Source: Solibacter sp039934035
GTDB taxonomy: Bacteria > Acidobacteriota > Terriglobia > Bryobacterales > Bryobacteraceae
Assembly: GCA_039934035.1 (NCBI GenBank)
Contig: JBDTMZ010000096.1
Span: 1-64,000 of the forward strand
Length of the DNA: 64,000 nt
Direction of reading: 5' to 3'
This document shows positions 28,708-36,457 of this stretch, one piece after another (the stretch's first letter is position 1; each line of letters starts with the position of its first letter). The position numbers were made by a program, and so were the translations under genes. Under the pieces are notes generated by a model. That model made no database searches. It had not been told where the DNA came from and saw only the letters and a program-made list of their open reading frames with translations.

Positions 28708-29819
28708 GCGTTGCCGCCCACCTTTTGCACGGCAGTTTCCTCGGCGTCCTGTAGCGCTTCCTGTACCGCGTGCCTGACGATCTCCGCCACTTCCTGTGCC
28801 ACGATTTCGGGGTCGGGGATCTCGTTCTGCTTTACGGCGCCATTGACGATCGGCGTCACCGCGGGCATTTCTCTCACCACCACCTTGGCCAGCTTCTTCG
28901 CGATCTTCACCGTCGGCGTATCGGCCGCGATGCGGCTGGCGTGTACAGCTTTTTCCCAATCGCTCTCGAAGGTGCGCAGCACGCCGGCCACGGCCGCCAG
29001 ATCGTGAAACGTCGTGCCCACTTCGCGGCGCTGATCCAACTCGGGGGTGCGCAGGCTCTGACTGCCCAGAAAGCCGTGCGTACCGTCCCGTACCATGGTT
29101 CGCGTATGCAGGCGCAAGTGGGCGAGCCGGTATGCCTCAACTCCGGGGATGGGTTCCTCCAGTTTCCCCAGAATACGAATTCTCACTCCCGCCTTGGCCC
29201 GCGAGGCCAGCAACTTGATCATCTCCGGGTCGCCCACTTTCGGGTCGTAGACAACCAATTCCTTCTTGGCTTGCTTGATAAATGTGGCGATTTGCCGGCG
29301 CGCATTGAGCGGACTCACCACCAGCAATTCCGGCGGCGGTTCCATTGGGATGCGGCGGCTATCGGCGTCGAACAGGCGAATGGCTTCGCGCACCGCGGCC
29401 GTATTGCTGGCGATCAAACCGAAACTGCGACTGCGCTCGATATCCGCATGGGTCCAGTTGAACGCCAACAGATAAAGGCGGCGCTGGTCGACAATCATGT
29501 ATTTGCCGTGATAGCGCAGCAAATCGGTGTCCGTGCGCGCTACTTTCACACCGGCTCCGAGCAGGCGCAGTTCCAAGGCCCGCAGGCCTCTTTCTCCCGC
29601 ACGATTGACGGATGCGATCAGCGCGCTCACCGCGACCCCGCGGCCCACCGCCTTTTCCAGCGCCTGCTCGATCTTCTTTTGGTCGAAACGGAAGATCGCA
29701 ATTTCCACGCTCTTTCGCGCGCCAGAAATACCGTCCAAAATCGCCTCTAACCCCTCCTCCGGCTGAATCAGAAGTTTCTTGAAGTTCCGCCGGGTCCCTG
29801 CCTGTGACTGTTTGCGCAC
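28704..29819 (-). CDS. Phospholipase D-like protein with two HKD-type motifs
   Basis: The 371-residue protein starts at GTG 29819 behind AGGAG (10-base spacing). It has two PLD half-domains. The first HKD motif is canonical, H104-x-K106-x4-D111 (YHGKYMIVD). The second, LHTRTMVRDG, has H238, R240 and D245, replacing lysine by arginine, followed by FLGSQSL. PLD-superfamily members include cardiolipin synthases, nucleases and phospholipases; this one lacks a clear signal peptide or membrane helix. The C-terminal 70 residues are helical and acidic. It heads the operon with an exported unknown and a phosphoesterase. The open frame extending further upstream runs antisense to the neighbour gene and was not used. 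Confidence 0.83.
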   Translation of the reverse strand: MRKQSQAGTRRNFKKLLIQPEEGLEAILDGISGARKSVEIAIFRFDQKKIEQALEKAVGRGVAVSALIASVNRAGERGLRALELRLLGAGVKVARTDTDLLRYHGKYMIVDQRRLYLLAFNWTHADIERSRSFGLIASNTAAVREAIRLFDADSRRIPMEPPPELLVVSPLNARRQIATFIKQAKKELVVYDPKVGDPEMIKLLASRAKAGVRIRILGKLEEPIPGVEAYRLAHLRLHTRTMVRDGTHGFLGSQSLRTPELDQRREVGTTFHDLAAVAGVLRTFESDWEKAVHASRIAADTPTVKIAKKLAKVVVREMPAVTPIVNGAVKQNEIPDPEIVAQEVAEIVRHAVQEALQDAEETAVQKVGGNA

Positions 29820-29885
29820 GTTGGCATTGCTCCTGCACTTTTCAATGCAGTTCTCGCGCCGTTTCCAGGCGTATCCGGAGGGACA

Positions 29886-30884
29886 ATGCACCCCAACGTT
29901 ATGAAATGCACGCTTCCGCTGGTGCTCTTCACCGCCACTACGATCTTCGCCGCGGACTACGCCAAGCAGGTCACTACCGGCACGCGGGGAGGTGCGAGCC
30001 TTTGGAGCGAACCTGCCGATATCGCCTCGCGCGACCTCTTCTACGGCGCCGGCGGCGCCGCGCATCAGCCTCGCGCCCCCTATAAATTTGTCAAAGAGGA
30101 CCTTGACGGCACGAACCCGAAGTTTGTCGTCAGGGACGCCAACGGGGTGAAATGGAAAGTCAAACTCGGTCTGGAGTCGCAGCCGGAAACCGTCGCCTCG
30201 AGAATCGTGTGGGCCGCTGGCTACCACGTCACGGAGGACTACTACCTGGAAGAAATGACCGTGGCGGGATGGCCCGCCAAGGTCCATCGCGGTCAAAAAC
30301 TGATAGATCCCGGCGGGGTCTTGCACGAGGTGCGCCTGAAGCGCGCACCGCAAGGCGAGAAGCTTGCCACGTGGCGATGGAGAGACGGCGATTTTACCGG
30401 AACCCGCGAGTGGAATGGTCTGCGAACGCTGATGGCCCTGCTCAATAACTGGGACCTGAAGGACGATAACAACGCCATCTACCGCATCGGCATCAAGCGC
30501 ATCTACATGGTCAGCGATTTGGGCGCTACCTTCGGTTCGTCGAGCCGCACGTGGCCTCGCGATAAGGCCAAGGGCAACCTGGAATCGTACACGCAGTCGC
30601 GTTTCGTGCACAAGATCGATGACGACACCGTGGATTTCCAGGCTCCGGCGCGCCCCACCTGGATCTATATGGTGAATCCCAAGGAATACATCAACCGCAT
30701 CCGCCTGGAGAGCCTCGGAAAAGACGTCCCGCGCGACGATGCGCGCTGGATGGGGGAGTGGCTCGGCAAACTCTCCCTCGCCCAGGTGAAGGACGCGTTT
30801 CGCGCTGGCGGCTATTCCCCGGAGGAGGTGGATGCCTTCGCCCGCCTGGTGATGGACCGCATCGCGGTACTCAATGATCTGTGA
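29886..30884 (+). CDS. Exported protein with kinase-like motifs (unknown family)
   Basis: The 332-residue product has a signal peptide (PLVLFTATTIFAAD, cleavage near 22). Residues about 75-120 read like an atypical kinase N-lobe: WKVKLG with Lys93, then QPETVASRIVWAAGY with Glu101 on a helix. Residues 182-216 read like a catalytic loop and metal site: ALLNNWDLKDDNNAIYR (Asp190, Asn195/196) and MVSDLGATFG (Asp211). This order matches HipA/FAM20/CotH-type kinases, but the family could not be named. The gene is divergent from the PLD operon (66 bp gap) and its 3' end overlaps the ABC exporter gene by 14 bp. Function is inference only. Confidence 0.8.
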   Translation: MHPNVMKCTLPLVLFTATTIFAADYAKQVTTGTRGGASLWSEPADIASRDLFYGAGGAAHQPRAPYKFVKEDLDGTNPKFVVRDANGVKWKVKLGLESQPETVASRIVWAAGYHVTEDYYLEEMTVAGWPAKVHRGQKLIDPGGVLHEVRLKRAPQGEKLATWRWRDGDFTGTREWNGLRTLMALLNNWDLKDDNNAIYRIGIKRIYMVSDLGATFGSSSRTWPRDKAKGNLESYTQSRFVHKIDDDTVDFQAPARPTWIYMVNPKEYINRIRLESLGKDVPRDDARWMGEWLGKLSLAQVKDAFRAGGYSPEEVDAFARLVMDRIAVLNDL

Positions 30885-32697
30885 GCTCGGGCTGGTTGCG
30901 GAATTGAATGTCGTGCAATTCGGAGTATAGGCCTCCCTGCTGCATCAATTCGGCGTGCGTGCCGCTCTCGCGCACCGCGCCCTCCTCCAGCACGTAGATC
31001 ACGTCGGCCCGCTCAATGGTAGAGAGGCGGTGGGCGATCACGATGCTCGTCTTGCCCTCCATCAGGCGATCGAGCGCTTCAAACACCAGCCTTTCGGATG
31101 CCGCATCGAGACCGGAACTGGGTTCGTCGAGAACCAGGATGGGCGAGTTGCGGATCACCGCGCGGGCGATAGCGATGCGCTGGCGCTGGCCGCCGGAAAG
31201 GGTCACGCCGCGCTCGCCAATCACGGTGTTGTAGCCCTGCGGCAACTTATCGATGAATTCGTGCGCGTTGGCCAATTCGGCCGCCTTGTAAATCTCCTGG
31301 CGGCTGGCGCCTGGCCTGCCGTAGGCGATGTTGCTCCAGATGGGCCCGTGGAACAACACAGTCTCCTGCAGGACGAAGCTGATCTGTTGGCGTAGCGACG
31401 TCTGGGTAAATTGCCGGACGTCGCGCCCGTCGATGCGCACCTCGCCGGACACGGGATCGTAGAAGCGCGGGATGAGGCTCACCACGGTGGTCTTGCCGGC
31501 GCCGGTCGGGCCCACCAGCGCCACGGTCTGGCCGGGTTCCACGCGCAGCGAAACGTCTCGCAGAATCGGCGAATCGGGCGCGTAATGAAAGCTGACGTGG
31601 TCCAGTTCCACTTCGCCTTTGAAGGGCGGGGCCGTGCGGGCACCCGGAAGGTCCGCCACTTCTCGCTCTGTGTCCAGAATTTCACGGATCCGCTCGTAGC
31701 CCACGGAAGCCTTCGAGAACGAGTCGGCTGTCTTGGAAAGCTCCTGCATGGGCTTGTACATCTTGCCCAGGTACAGAATGAAGACCACTAGCGAGCCCGC
31801 GGAGAGTTGCCCGGACAACACCATGCGGGCGCCGAACCAGAGCACCATGCTGGTGCCGACAGCGACGATGATTTCCACAATCGGCGAGAGCCGGGCCTTC
31901 AACGAGCGGGCGCGGAGTGCGATTTCCACCGATTCGAGGCTCTCTTCTTCCAGGCGCTTCTGTTCGTAGTCCTCGCGGGCGTAGGCCTTCACTACACGGA
32001 TGGAAGTCAGCACTTCCTGAATCACCGAGACGATTTCGCCTTCTTTTTTGCGCACTTCGCGCGATGCCTTCTTGATGCGCCGCGTGAAGGAATAGATCAC
32101 CACGAACAGCACCGGCGCCACGCTGAGAGCGATCAGGGTGAAACGCCAGTTCATATAGAACATCGCGCCCACCATGCCGAACAGGGTGAGCACGTTGATT
32201 GCGGCGCCCAGCACGCCCGATGCGACGAAGCTCTGAACCGAATCGATGTCGCTGGTGACGCGGCTCAGCAGGTCGCCGGTCTGCTTGTTGTCGTGATAGG
32301 AGAGTGAGAGGCGCTGCACGTGCGAATACAGCGTGCGGCGCAGGTCGTGCATCATCCACTGCCCGGCGCTGGTGGTCAGATACTTCTCCGCATAAGAGCA
32401 GCCGGCTCCGAAGATGGCGACTACCAGGCCGGCAATGGCGGCAAATCGCAGAACAGCCATGGGGTCGGTGCCCGCCACGGAGAGCACCAAATGATCCAGC
32501 CACCCGTGCACCTTGACCGGCTTCGCCTTCACGACATTGTCGAGGACGATCTTCAGGGTCCAGGGCTGCAGCAGGTCAGCGATGGTCTCGCCGACTACGG
32601 CCAGCAGCGCCAGCGACATGGTCTTAGCCTGCGGGCGCAGCAGTTCGATCCAGGGGTGGCGACTCGCCGGTTCCACGCTGGCATGGTCGGGACTCAT
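30871..32697 (-). CDS. ABC exporter, fused permease and ATPase (MsbA-like)
   Basis: This half-transporter (608 residues from ATG 32697; GTG 32724 would add nine) has six membrane helices in about 30-330 and a C-terminal ATPase. Motifs: Walker A GPTGAGKTT, Q-loop FVLQETVLF, signature LSGGQRQRIAIARA, Walker B ILVLDEPSSGLD, H-loop IVIAHRLST, all intact. It resembles lipid A/lipid or multidrug exporters of the MsbA/BmrA type and would work as a homodimer. Start sites are weak on both choices. It is transcribed alone, divergent from the VWFA gene. Confidence 0.92.
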   Translation of the reverse strand: MSPDHASVEPASRHPWIELLRPQAKTMSLALLAVVGETIADLLQPWTLKIVLDNVVKAKPVKVHGWLDHLVLSVAGTDPMAVLRFAAIAGLVVAIFGAGCSYAEKYLTTSAGQWMMHDLRRTLYSHVQRLSLSYHDNKQTGDLLSRVTSDIDSVQSFVASGVLGAAINVLTLFGMVGAMFYMNWRFTLIALSVAPVLFVVIYSFTRRIKKASREVRKKEGEIVSVIQEVLTSIRVVKAYAREDYEQKRLEEESLESVEIALRARSLKARLSPIVEIIVAVGTSMVLWFGARMVLSGQLSAGSLVVFILYLGKMYKPMQELSKTADSFSKASVGYERIREILDTEREVADLPGARTAPPFKGEVELDHVSFHYAPDSPILRDVSLRVEPGQTVALVGPTGAGKTTVVSLIPRFYDPVSGEVRIDGRDVRQFTQTSLRQQISFVLQETVLFHGPIWSNIAYGRPGASRQEIYKAAELANAHEFIDKLPQGYNTVIGERGVTLSGGQRQRIAIARAVIRNSPILVLDEPSSGLDAASERLVFEALDRLMEGKTSIVIAHRLSTIERADVIYVLEEGAVRESGTHAELMQQGGLYSELHDIQFRNQPELTDH

Positions 32698-33049
32698 GTC
32701 CGGCTGGCTCACTGGCGTCGCCACAACATGGGCAGAAATTCGCGCGCCACCGAGAAGCCCATGGCGGAACCGAGCGACACATGAGACTGGGCCAACAGCC
32801 CCGGCACCGCGAACAGCCCCAAGGCAGGACGCGCAGCGGGCCGTAAAGCAGCATACAATTTTCCCCTAAACGGCAGCATCGCAGAGGATTATGCACGGCA
32901 ACTGCCAATTCCAAGGTGGTAGCTGCGGCCCACTGGTTGAACCCGGCGAGTGCAAAATATTCAACTCCGAGCCGCCAGTAGCTGCCTGGCCATCCCGCCG
33001 CCGCCCCCCGCGGGTTAGAATAAGACCAACTGTTAGGATTAACGCCGAC

Positions 33050-34186
33050 ATGTCTGTTTTACGCGTTTTCGCTGCACCTTTCTTCTGCGGTCTGATTTTG
33101 TGTCTGCCCGCTGTCCCCCAGGCCGCCCCCCCGGCGCCGGCACCTCCTGCGCCCGCCGGCACGCAGACACCTGCCAGTCCGCAGACGCCCGTGGGGACGC
33201 CCCTACCGGGAACGCCCACGTCGCAGTTCACCAGTACGTCAACCGAAGTCATCGTGCCGGTCACGGTGACTGACGATCGGGGGCGCTACGTTTCCAACCT
33301 CTTGAAGAAAGACTTTCGCGTGCTCGACGAGGGCCGGCCGCAGAATATCGAATTCTTCAGCCACGACGAGAAGCAGCCGATCGTGGCAGGCTTCCTGATC
33401 GATCTGAGCAACAATTCGCGCATCCACTGGAAGACCTATCAGGACGCGATTCTGGAGCTGGTATGGAATCTGCTGCCCGGCGACAAACGGTATACCGGGT
33501 ATCTGATTTCCTACGGCAATACGGCCGATATTGCGGTCAACACCACGTGGGATTCCGACAAGATCGCCGACAAGGTCCGCAAGATGAAGCCCGGCGGCGG
33601 CGCGGCGCTATATGATGCGATCTACCTGGCCTGCACGCGGCGCGATCTGGTGAAGGGCGAACCCTACGAGCCGCGGCGCGTGATTATCGTGGTGGGCGAC
33701 GGTCACGACAACGCCAGCACGCACAATCTGGAAGAGGTGTTGGAACTGGCGCAGCGCAATCTGGTGACGGTGTACGCTGTCAGCACGATGGCCTTCGGCT
33801 TCTCCAACGAGAGCCAGAACGTGCTTGAAAAGCTGACCCACAAGACCGGTGGCCACGTCGAATACCCGTTGAACGTGCTGTATAAAAGCGTTTCGGGATA
33901 CCTCTCCAATCCGTCCGACGACGGAAATTATGCGCTGACCGTCGGTACCGGCGGGTACGCGGCCGAAATTTCGGGCGGCATCATCAAGGCGGTCGGCGGC
34001 ATCGGCGGCGAAATCACCACGCAGTACATTCTCCGCTACCGCCCGGATTACGATGCCGACGAGAAGGCGAAGACGTACCGCAAAATCACCGTGGAGATCC
34101 CCAGTCTACCGAACGTGAAGATCAGTGCCCGTGAAGGATACTACCCGAAAGAGATGCCGGGAGCGGTGAAACAGCCGCAGCAGTGA
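33050..34186 (+). CDS. Secreted VWFA protein, acidobacterial TIGR03436 type
   Basis: The 378-residue protein has a signal peptide (VFAAPFFCGLILCLPAVPQAA), a proline/alanine linker (about 27-60), then an Ig-like strand region (VIVPVTVTDDRGRYVSNLLKKDFRVLDEGRPQ) and a VWFA domain (about 105-290) with GFLIDLSNNSRIHW in place of a perfect DxSxS metal site. VVGDGHDNAS forms a later strand. A C-terminal beta segment (RYRPDYDADEKAKTYRKITVE) ends the family. This architecture is characteristic of Acidobacteria. It probably mediates protein interaction outside the inner membrane. ATG 33050 is preceded by AGGA. Confidence 0.88.
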   Translation: MSVLRVFAAPFFCGLILCLPAVPQAAPPAPAPPAPAGTQTPASPQTPVGTPLPGTPTSQFTSTSTEVIVPVTVTDDRGRYVSNLLKKDFRVLDEGRPQNIEFFSHDEKQPIVAGFLIDLSNNSRIHWKTYQDAILELVWNLLPGDKRYTGYLISYGNTADIAVNTTWDSDKIADKVRKMKPGGGAALYDAIYLACTRRDLVKGEPYEPRRVIIVVGDGHDNASTHNLEEVLELAQRNLVTVYAVSTMAFGFSNESQNVLEKLTHKTGGHVEYPLNVLYKSVSGYLSNPSDDGNYALTVGTGGYAAEISGGIIKAVGGIGGEITTQYILRYRPDYDADEKAKTYRKITVEIPSLPNVKISAREGYYPKEMPGAVKQPQQ

Positions 34187-34486
34187 TCAGTTGTCAGTGA
34201 TCAGTTGTCAGTTGTCAGTAATCAGTTGTCAGTAATCAGTTGTCAGCCTTGCGACCGGCGCCAGCCGGGGCAAACTGAGAACTGAAAACTGGCCCGTTAC
34301 AAGCGGGACCGCGCCCTGCGCTCCCGAGGTCACCAGCTATTCAATCCGGCGACGCCGGAGGCTGGGCTCGCCAGCGGCGCCAAGCTGACCTGTCCAGTCC
34401 GCACTCCGCCTCCAAAGGTCACCAGTTATTCAGTCCGGCGACGCCGGAGGCGGGGCTGGAAACTGAAAACTGAAAACTGATTACTT
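34181..34486. repeat. CAGT-word repeat cluster and a 42-bp duplicated hairpin
   Basis: This fills most of the gap 34187-34535, which holds no gene. 34181-34246 is built of repeated CAGTTGTCAGTAATCAGTTGT-like words, and the VWFA stop codon lies inside the first. Inverted words appear at 34272-34291 and 34460-34486. Between them are two copies of a 42-base unit (34327-34368 and 34416-34457, three mismatches, 89 bases apart), each holding a TCCGGC-GAC-GCCGGA hairpin. The CAGT words match the element at 64-171. Confidence 0.75.
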
Positions 34487-34535
34487 AATCTCACGCCTCC
34501 TTCCTTCCGTCCGATAAGTGAACTAGGATAAAAGC

Positions 34536-35357
34536 GTGCCCATTTCCACAGCCAAGGGCTCGGTCCGTTCGATCGCAGCATGCCGGGAGGGTGTGTACGT
34601 TCTCCTCGATGCCGTACTGCCCGGGCGTCCTCCGTGTCCCCTTGCGGTGCTGTTGATCGATTCGGAAACGGGGCGTCCGTGGTTCCGCATGCGCCGCGAT
34701 TTCTCGGCCATCGCGGCACCGGAAGAGGGGGAAGTCCTCGCCGCCCTGGAAGATCACATGCGCGCCTGCATGCAGGAAATTGGCGCTGAGGAATACCTCC
34801 AGTCGCTGGAAGATTCGCTTTCCAACATCCTGCGCGTGAGCCCGCGCGAAGCCGTGGCCGTGGACGCCTTCTCGCGCGTGCTCGATCGCCTCTTCCGCGA
34901 ACACGTGGAAGATTCGCCCGTCGAGCGCTTCGCCACCCATCTGCCGCTGATCAGCCTGCGCGCGGCGGCCGGCGGCCTGGGCGATGAAATGCTCTCCGAA
35001 GTCGAAGATTGGGTGCCCGCTCCGGAAGGCCTGCGCCTCGCCCCCGATCTCTTCATCGCGCATGTGGAAGGCCGCTCCATGGAGCCGCGCATCCCGGATG
35101 GCAGCCTCAATTTGTTCCGCCTCAATCCGGTGGGGTCGCGCCAAGGCAAAATCCTGCTGGTCGAACGTTTCGGCGTGGTGGATGGCAGCGCGCGCTACAC
35201 CGTCAAACGCTACACCAGCCGCAAAGTCGCGTCCGATGAAGGCGAGTGGCGTCACGCACAGATTCGCCTGGAACCGCTCAACCCCGAGTTCGAAGCCTGG
35301 GACGTCGACCCGGAAGGCTTCGCGGTGGTTGCAGAGTGGCTGCGCGTCATTGAGTAG
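34536..35357 (+). CDS. S24-type peptidase-domain protein lacking a helix-turn-helix
   Basis: The 273-residue protein starts at GTG 34536 behind AGGA. Its C-terminal half (about 165-273) is a LexA/UmuD/signal-peptidase-type S24 domain: HVEGRSMEPRIPDGS with Ser181 and, 43 residues later, YTVKRY with Lys224, the expected serine-lysine pair. The N-terminal 150 residues are unlike the usual DNA-binding domain: a beta-like start, then acidic helices. It could be a self-cleaving regulator without direct DNA binding or a specialised peptidase. The stop overlaps the mutY start region, so the two are translated together. Confidence 0.8.
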   Translation: MPISTAKGSVRSIAACREGVYVLLDAVLPGRPPCPLAVLLIDSETGRPWFRMRRDFSAIAAPEEGEVLAALEDHMRACMQEIGAEEYLQSLEDSLSNILRVSPREAVAVDAFSRVLDRLFREHVEDSPVERFATHLPLISLRAAAGGLGDEMLSEVEDWVPAPEGLRLAPDLFIAHVEGRSMEPRIPDGSLNLFRLNPVGSRQGKILLVERFGVVDGSARYTVKRYTSRKVASDEGEWRHAQIRLEPLNPEFEAWDVDPEGFAVVAEWLRVIE

Positions 35358-36369
35358 GCCGAAGCCTCACCAGCCGAAACCCATCGGCCGCCTCTTGCTC
35401 GATTGGTATGCCGGCGGCCACCGCGATCTGCCCTGGCGCCACACCCGCGACCCGTACCTCATCTGGGTCAGCGAAATCATGCTGCAACAGACCCGCGCGC
35501 AGGCCGTCATCCCCTACTACCATCGCTTTCTGGAACGTTTCCCCACCGTGGAAGCGCTCGCCGCCGCCGAAGAGGACGCGGTGCTCACCATGTGGAGCGG
35601 GCTCGGCTACTACTCCCGCGCGCGCAATCTGCGCGCCGCCGCGCAAGCGATCGTTGCCGTCGGAGGCTTCCCACGCGCCTATGCGGACATCCGCGCACTG
35701 CCCGGCATCGGCGACTACACGGCCGCGGCCATCGGCAGCATTGCCTTCGATCTGCCGCATGCCGTCCTCGACGGCAACGTCCTGCGCGTAGTCTCCCGCG
35801 TCACCAACGACGCTGCCGACATCGGCTCCGCCTGTACCCGCCAACGCTTTCGCGAAATCGCCCAACAGTGGCTCGCCACGGACCAACCGGGACACTTCAA
35901 CCAGGCGCTGATGGAACTTGGCGCGACGGTCTGCCTGCCGCGCAATCCCATGTGCCTGGTGTGCCCGATTGCCGGAGAGTGCACTGCGCGCTCCGCAGGC
36001 ACGGCCGCGCAACTGCCGGTCAAACTGCGCAAGACCGAACCCGTGCAACTGGCCGGCACCCTGCTGATCATCAAGGACCGCCGCCGCATCATGCTGCGCC
36101 GCCGCGCCCCGTCCGGCCGCATGGCAGGGTTTTGGGAACTGCCCACGCTCGATGAACTTCCCCACGCGAAATACCTGGGCCGCACCTTTGGCGAGTTTCG
36201 CCATACCATCACGCATCATCACTACACTCTGAAAGTCATCGCTGCCAACGCCGCACTGCCCGATGACGAGACGTACTGCTGGATCGCTCCGTCGCAGTTT
36301 GCAGCAATTCCCCTCACCACCGTAGCCCGCAAAGCCCTGGCGTTAGCCGAAATCGTTTACAAGTTGTGA
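35350..36369 (+). CDS. mutY: A/G-specific adenine DNA glycosylase
   Basis: This 339-residue repair enzyme removes adenine paired with 8-oxoguanine. Catalytic Glu42 is in SEIMLQQTR and Asp141 in VLDGNVLRVV. The 4Fe-4S cluster uses C195, C202, C205 and C211 (x6, x2, x5 spacing). A C-terminal NUDIX-like domain (about 235-339) recognises 8-oxoG. No ATG fits; TTG 35350 was chosen because it sits 8 bp inside the upstream stop and gives the normal N-terminus before LLLDWYAGGHRDLPWR. Coupling with the S24 gene is unusual. Confidence 0.92.
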   Translation: MSRPKPHQPKPIGRLLLDWYAGGHRDLPWRHTRDPYLIWVSEIMLQQTRAQAVIPYYHRFLERFPTVEALAAAEEDAVLTMWSGLGYYSRARNLRAAAQAIVAVGGFPRAYADIRALPGIGDYTAAAIGSIAFDLPHAVLDGNVLRVVSRVTNDAADIGSACTRQRFREIAQQWLATDQPGHFNQALMELGATVCLPRNPMCLVCPIAGECTARSAGTAAQLPVKLRKTEPVQLAGTLLIIKDRRRIMLRRRAPSGRMAGFWELPTLDELPHAKYLGRTFGEFRHTITHHHYTLKVIAANAALPDDETYCWIAPSQFAAIPLTTVARKALALAEIVYKL

Positions 36370-36457
36370 TGATTTCGTAAAACTCTCAGCATTAAAGACA
36401 TTTCACGCAAACCATCGAGTAAATTACAGGAAGCTAGTGTTTGACTAAGAGATAAAC

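Noticed and set aside
29820..30611. N-terminal extension of the PLD-like protein
   Set aside because: It runs antisense through the exported kinase-like gene and lacks similarity to PLD proteins; GTG 29819 has a good ribosome site.
32705..32879. 49-56-codon hydrophobic frame on the minus strand before the ABC exporter
   Set aside because: A TTG start with AGGGG exists and it touches the exporter start, but no family is recognised and composition alone could give it; kept only as a possibility.
34181..34260. CAGT repeats as a CRISPR array
   Set aside because: Units are short, irregular and lack unique spacers of constant length; no cas genes are present.
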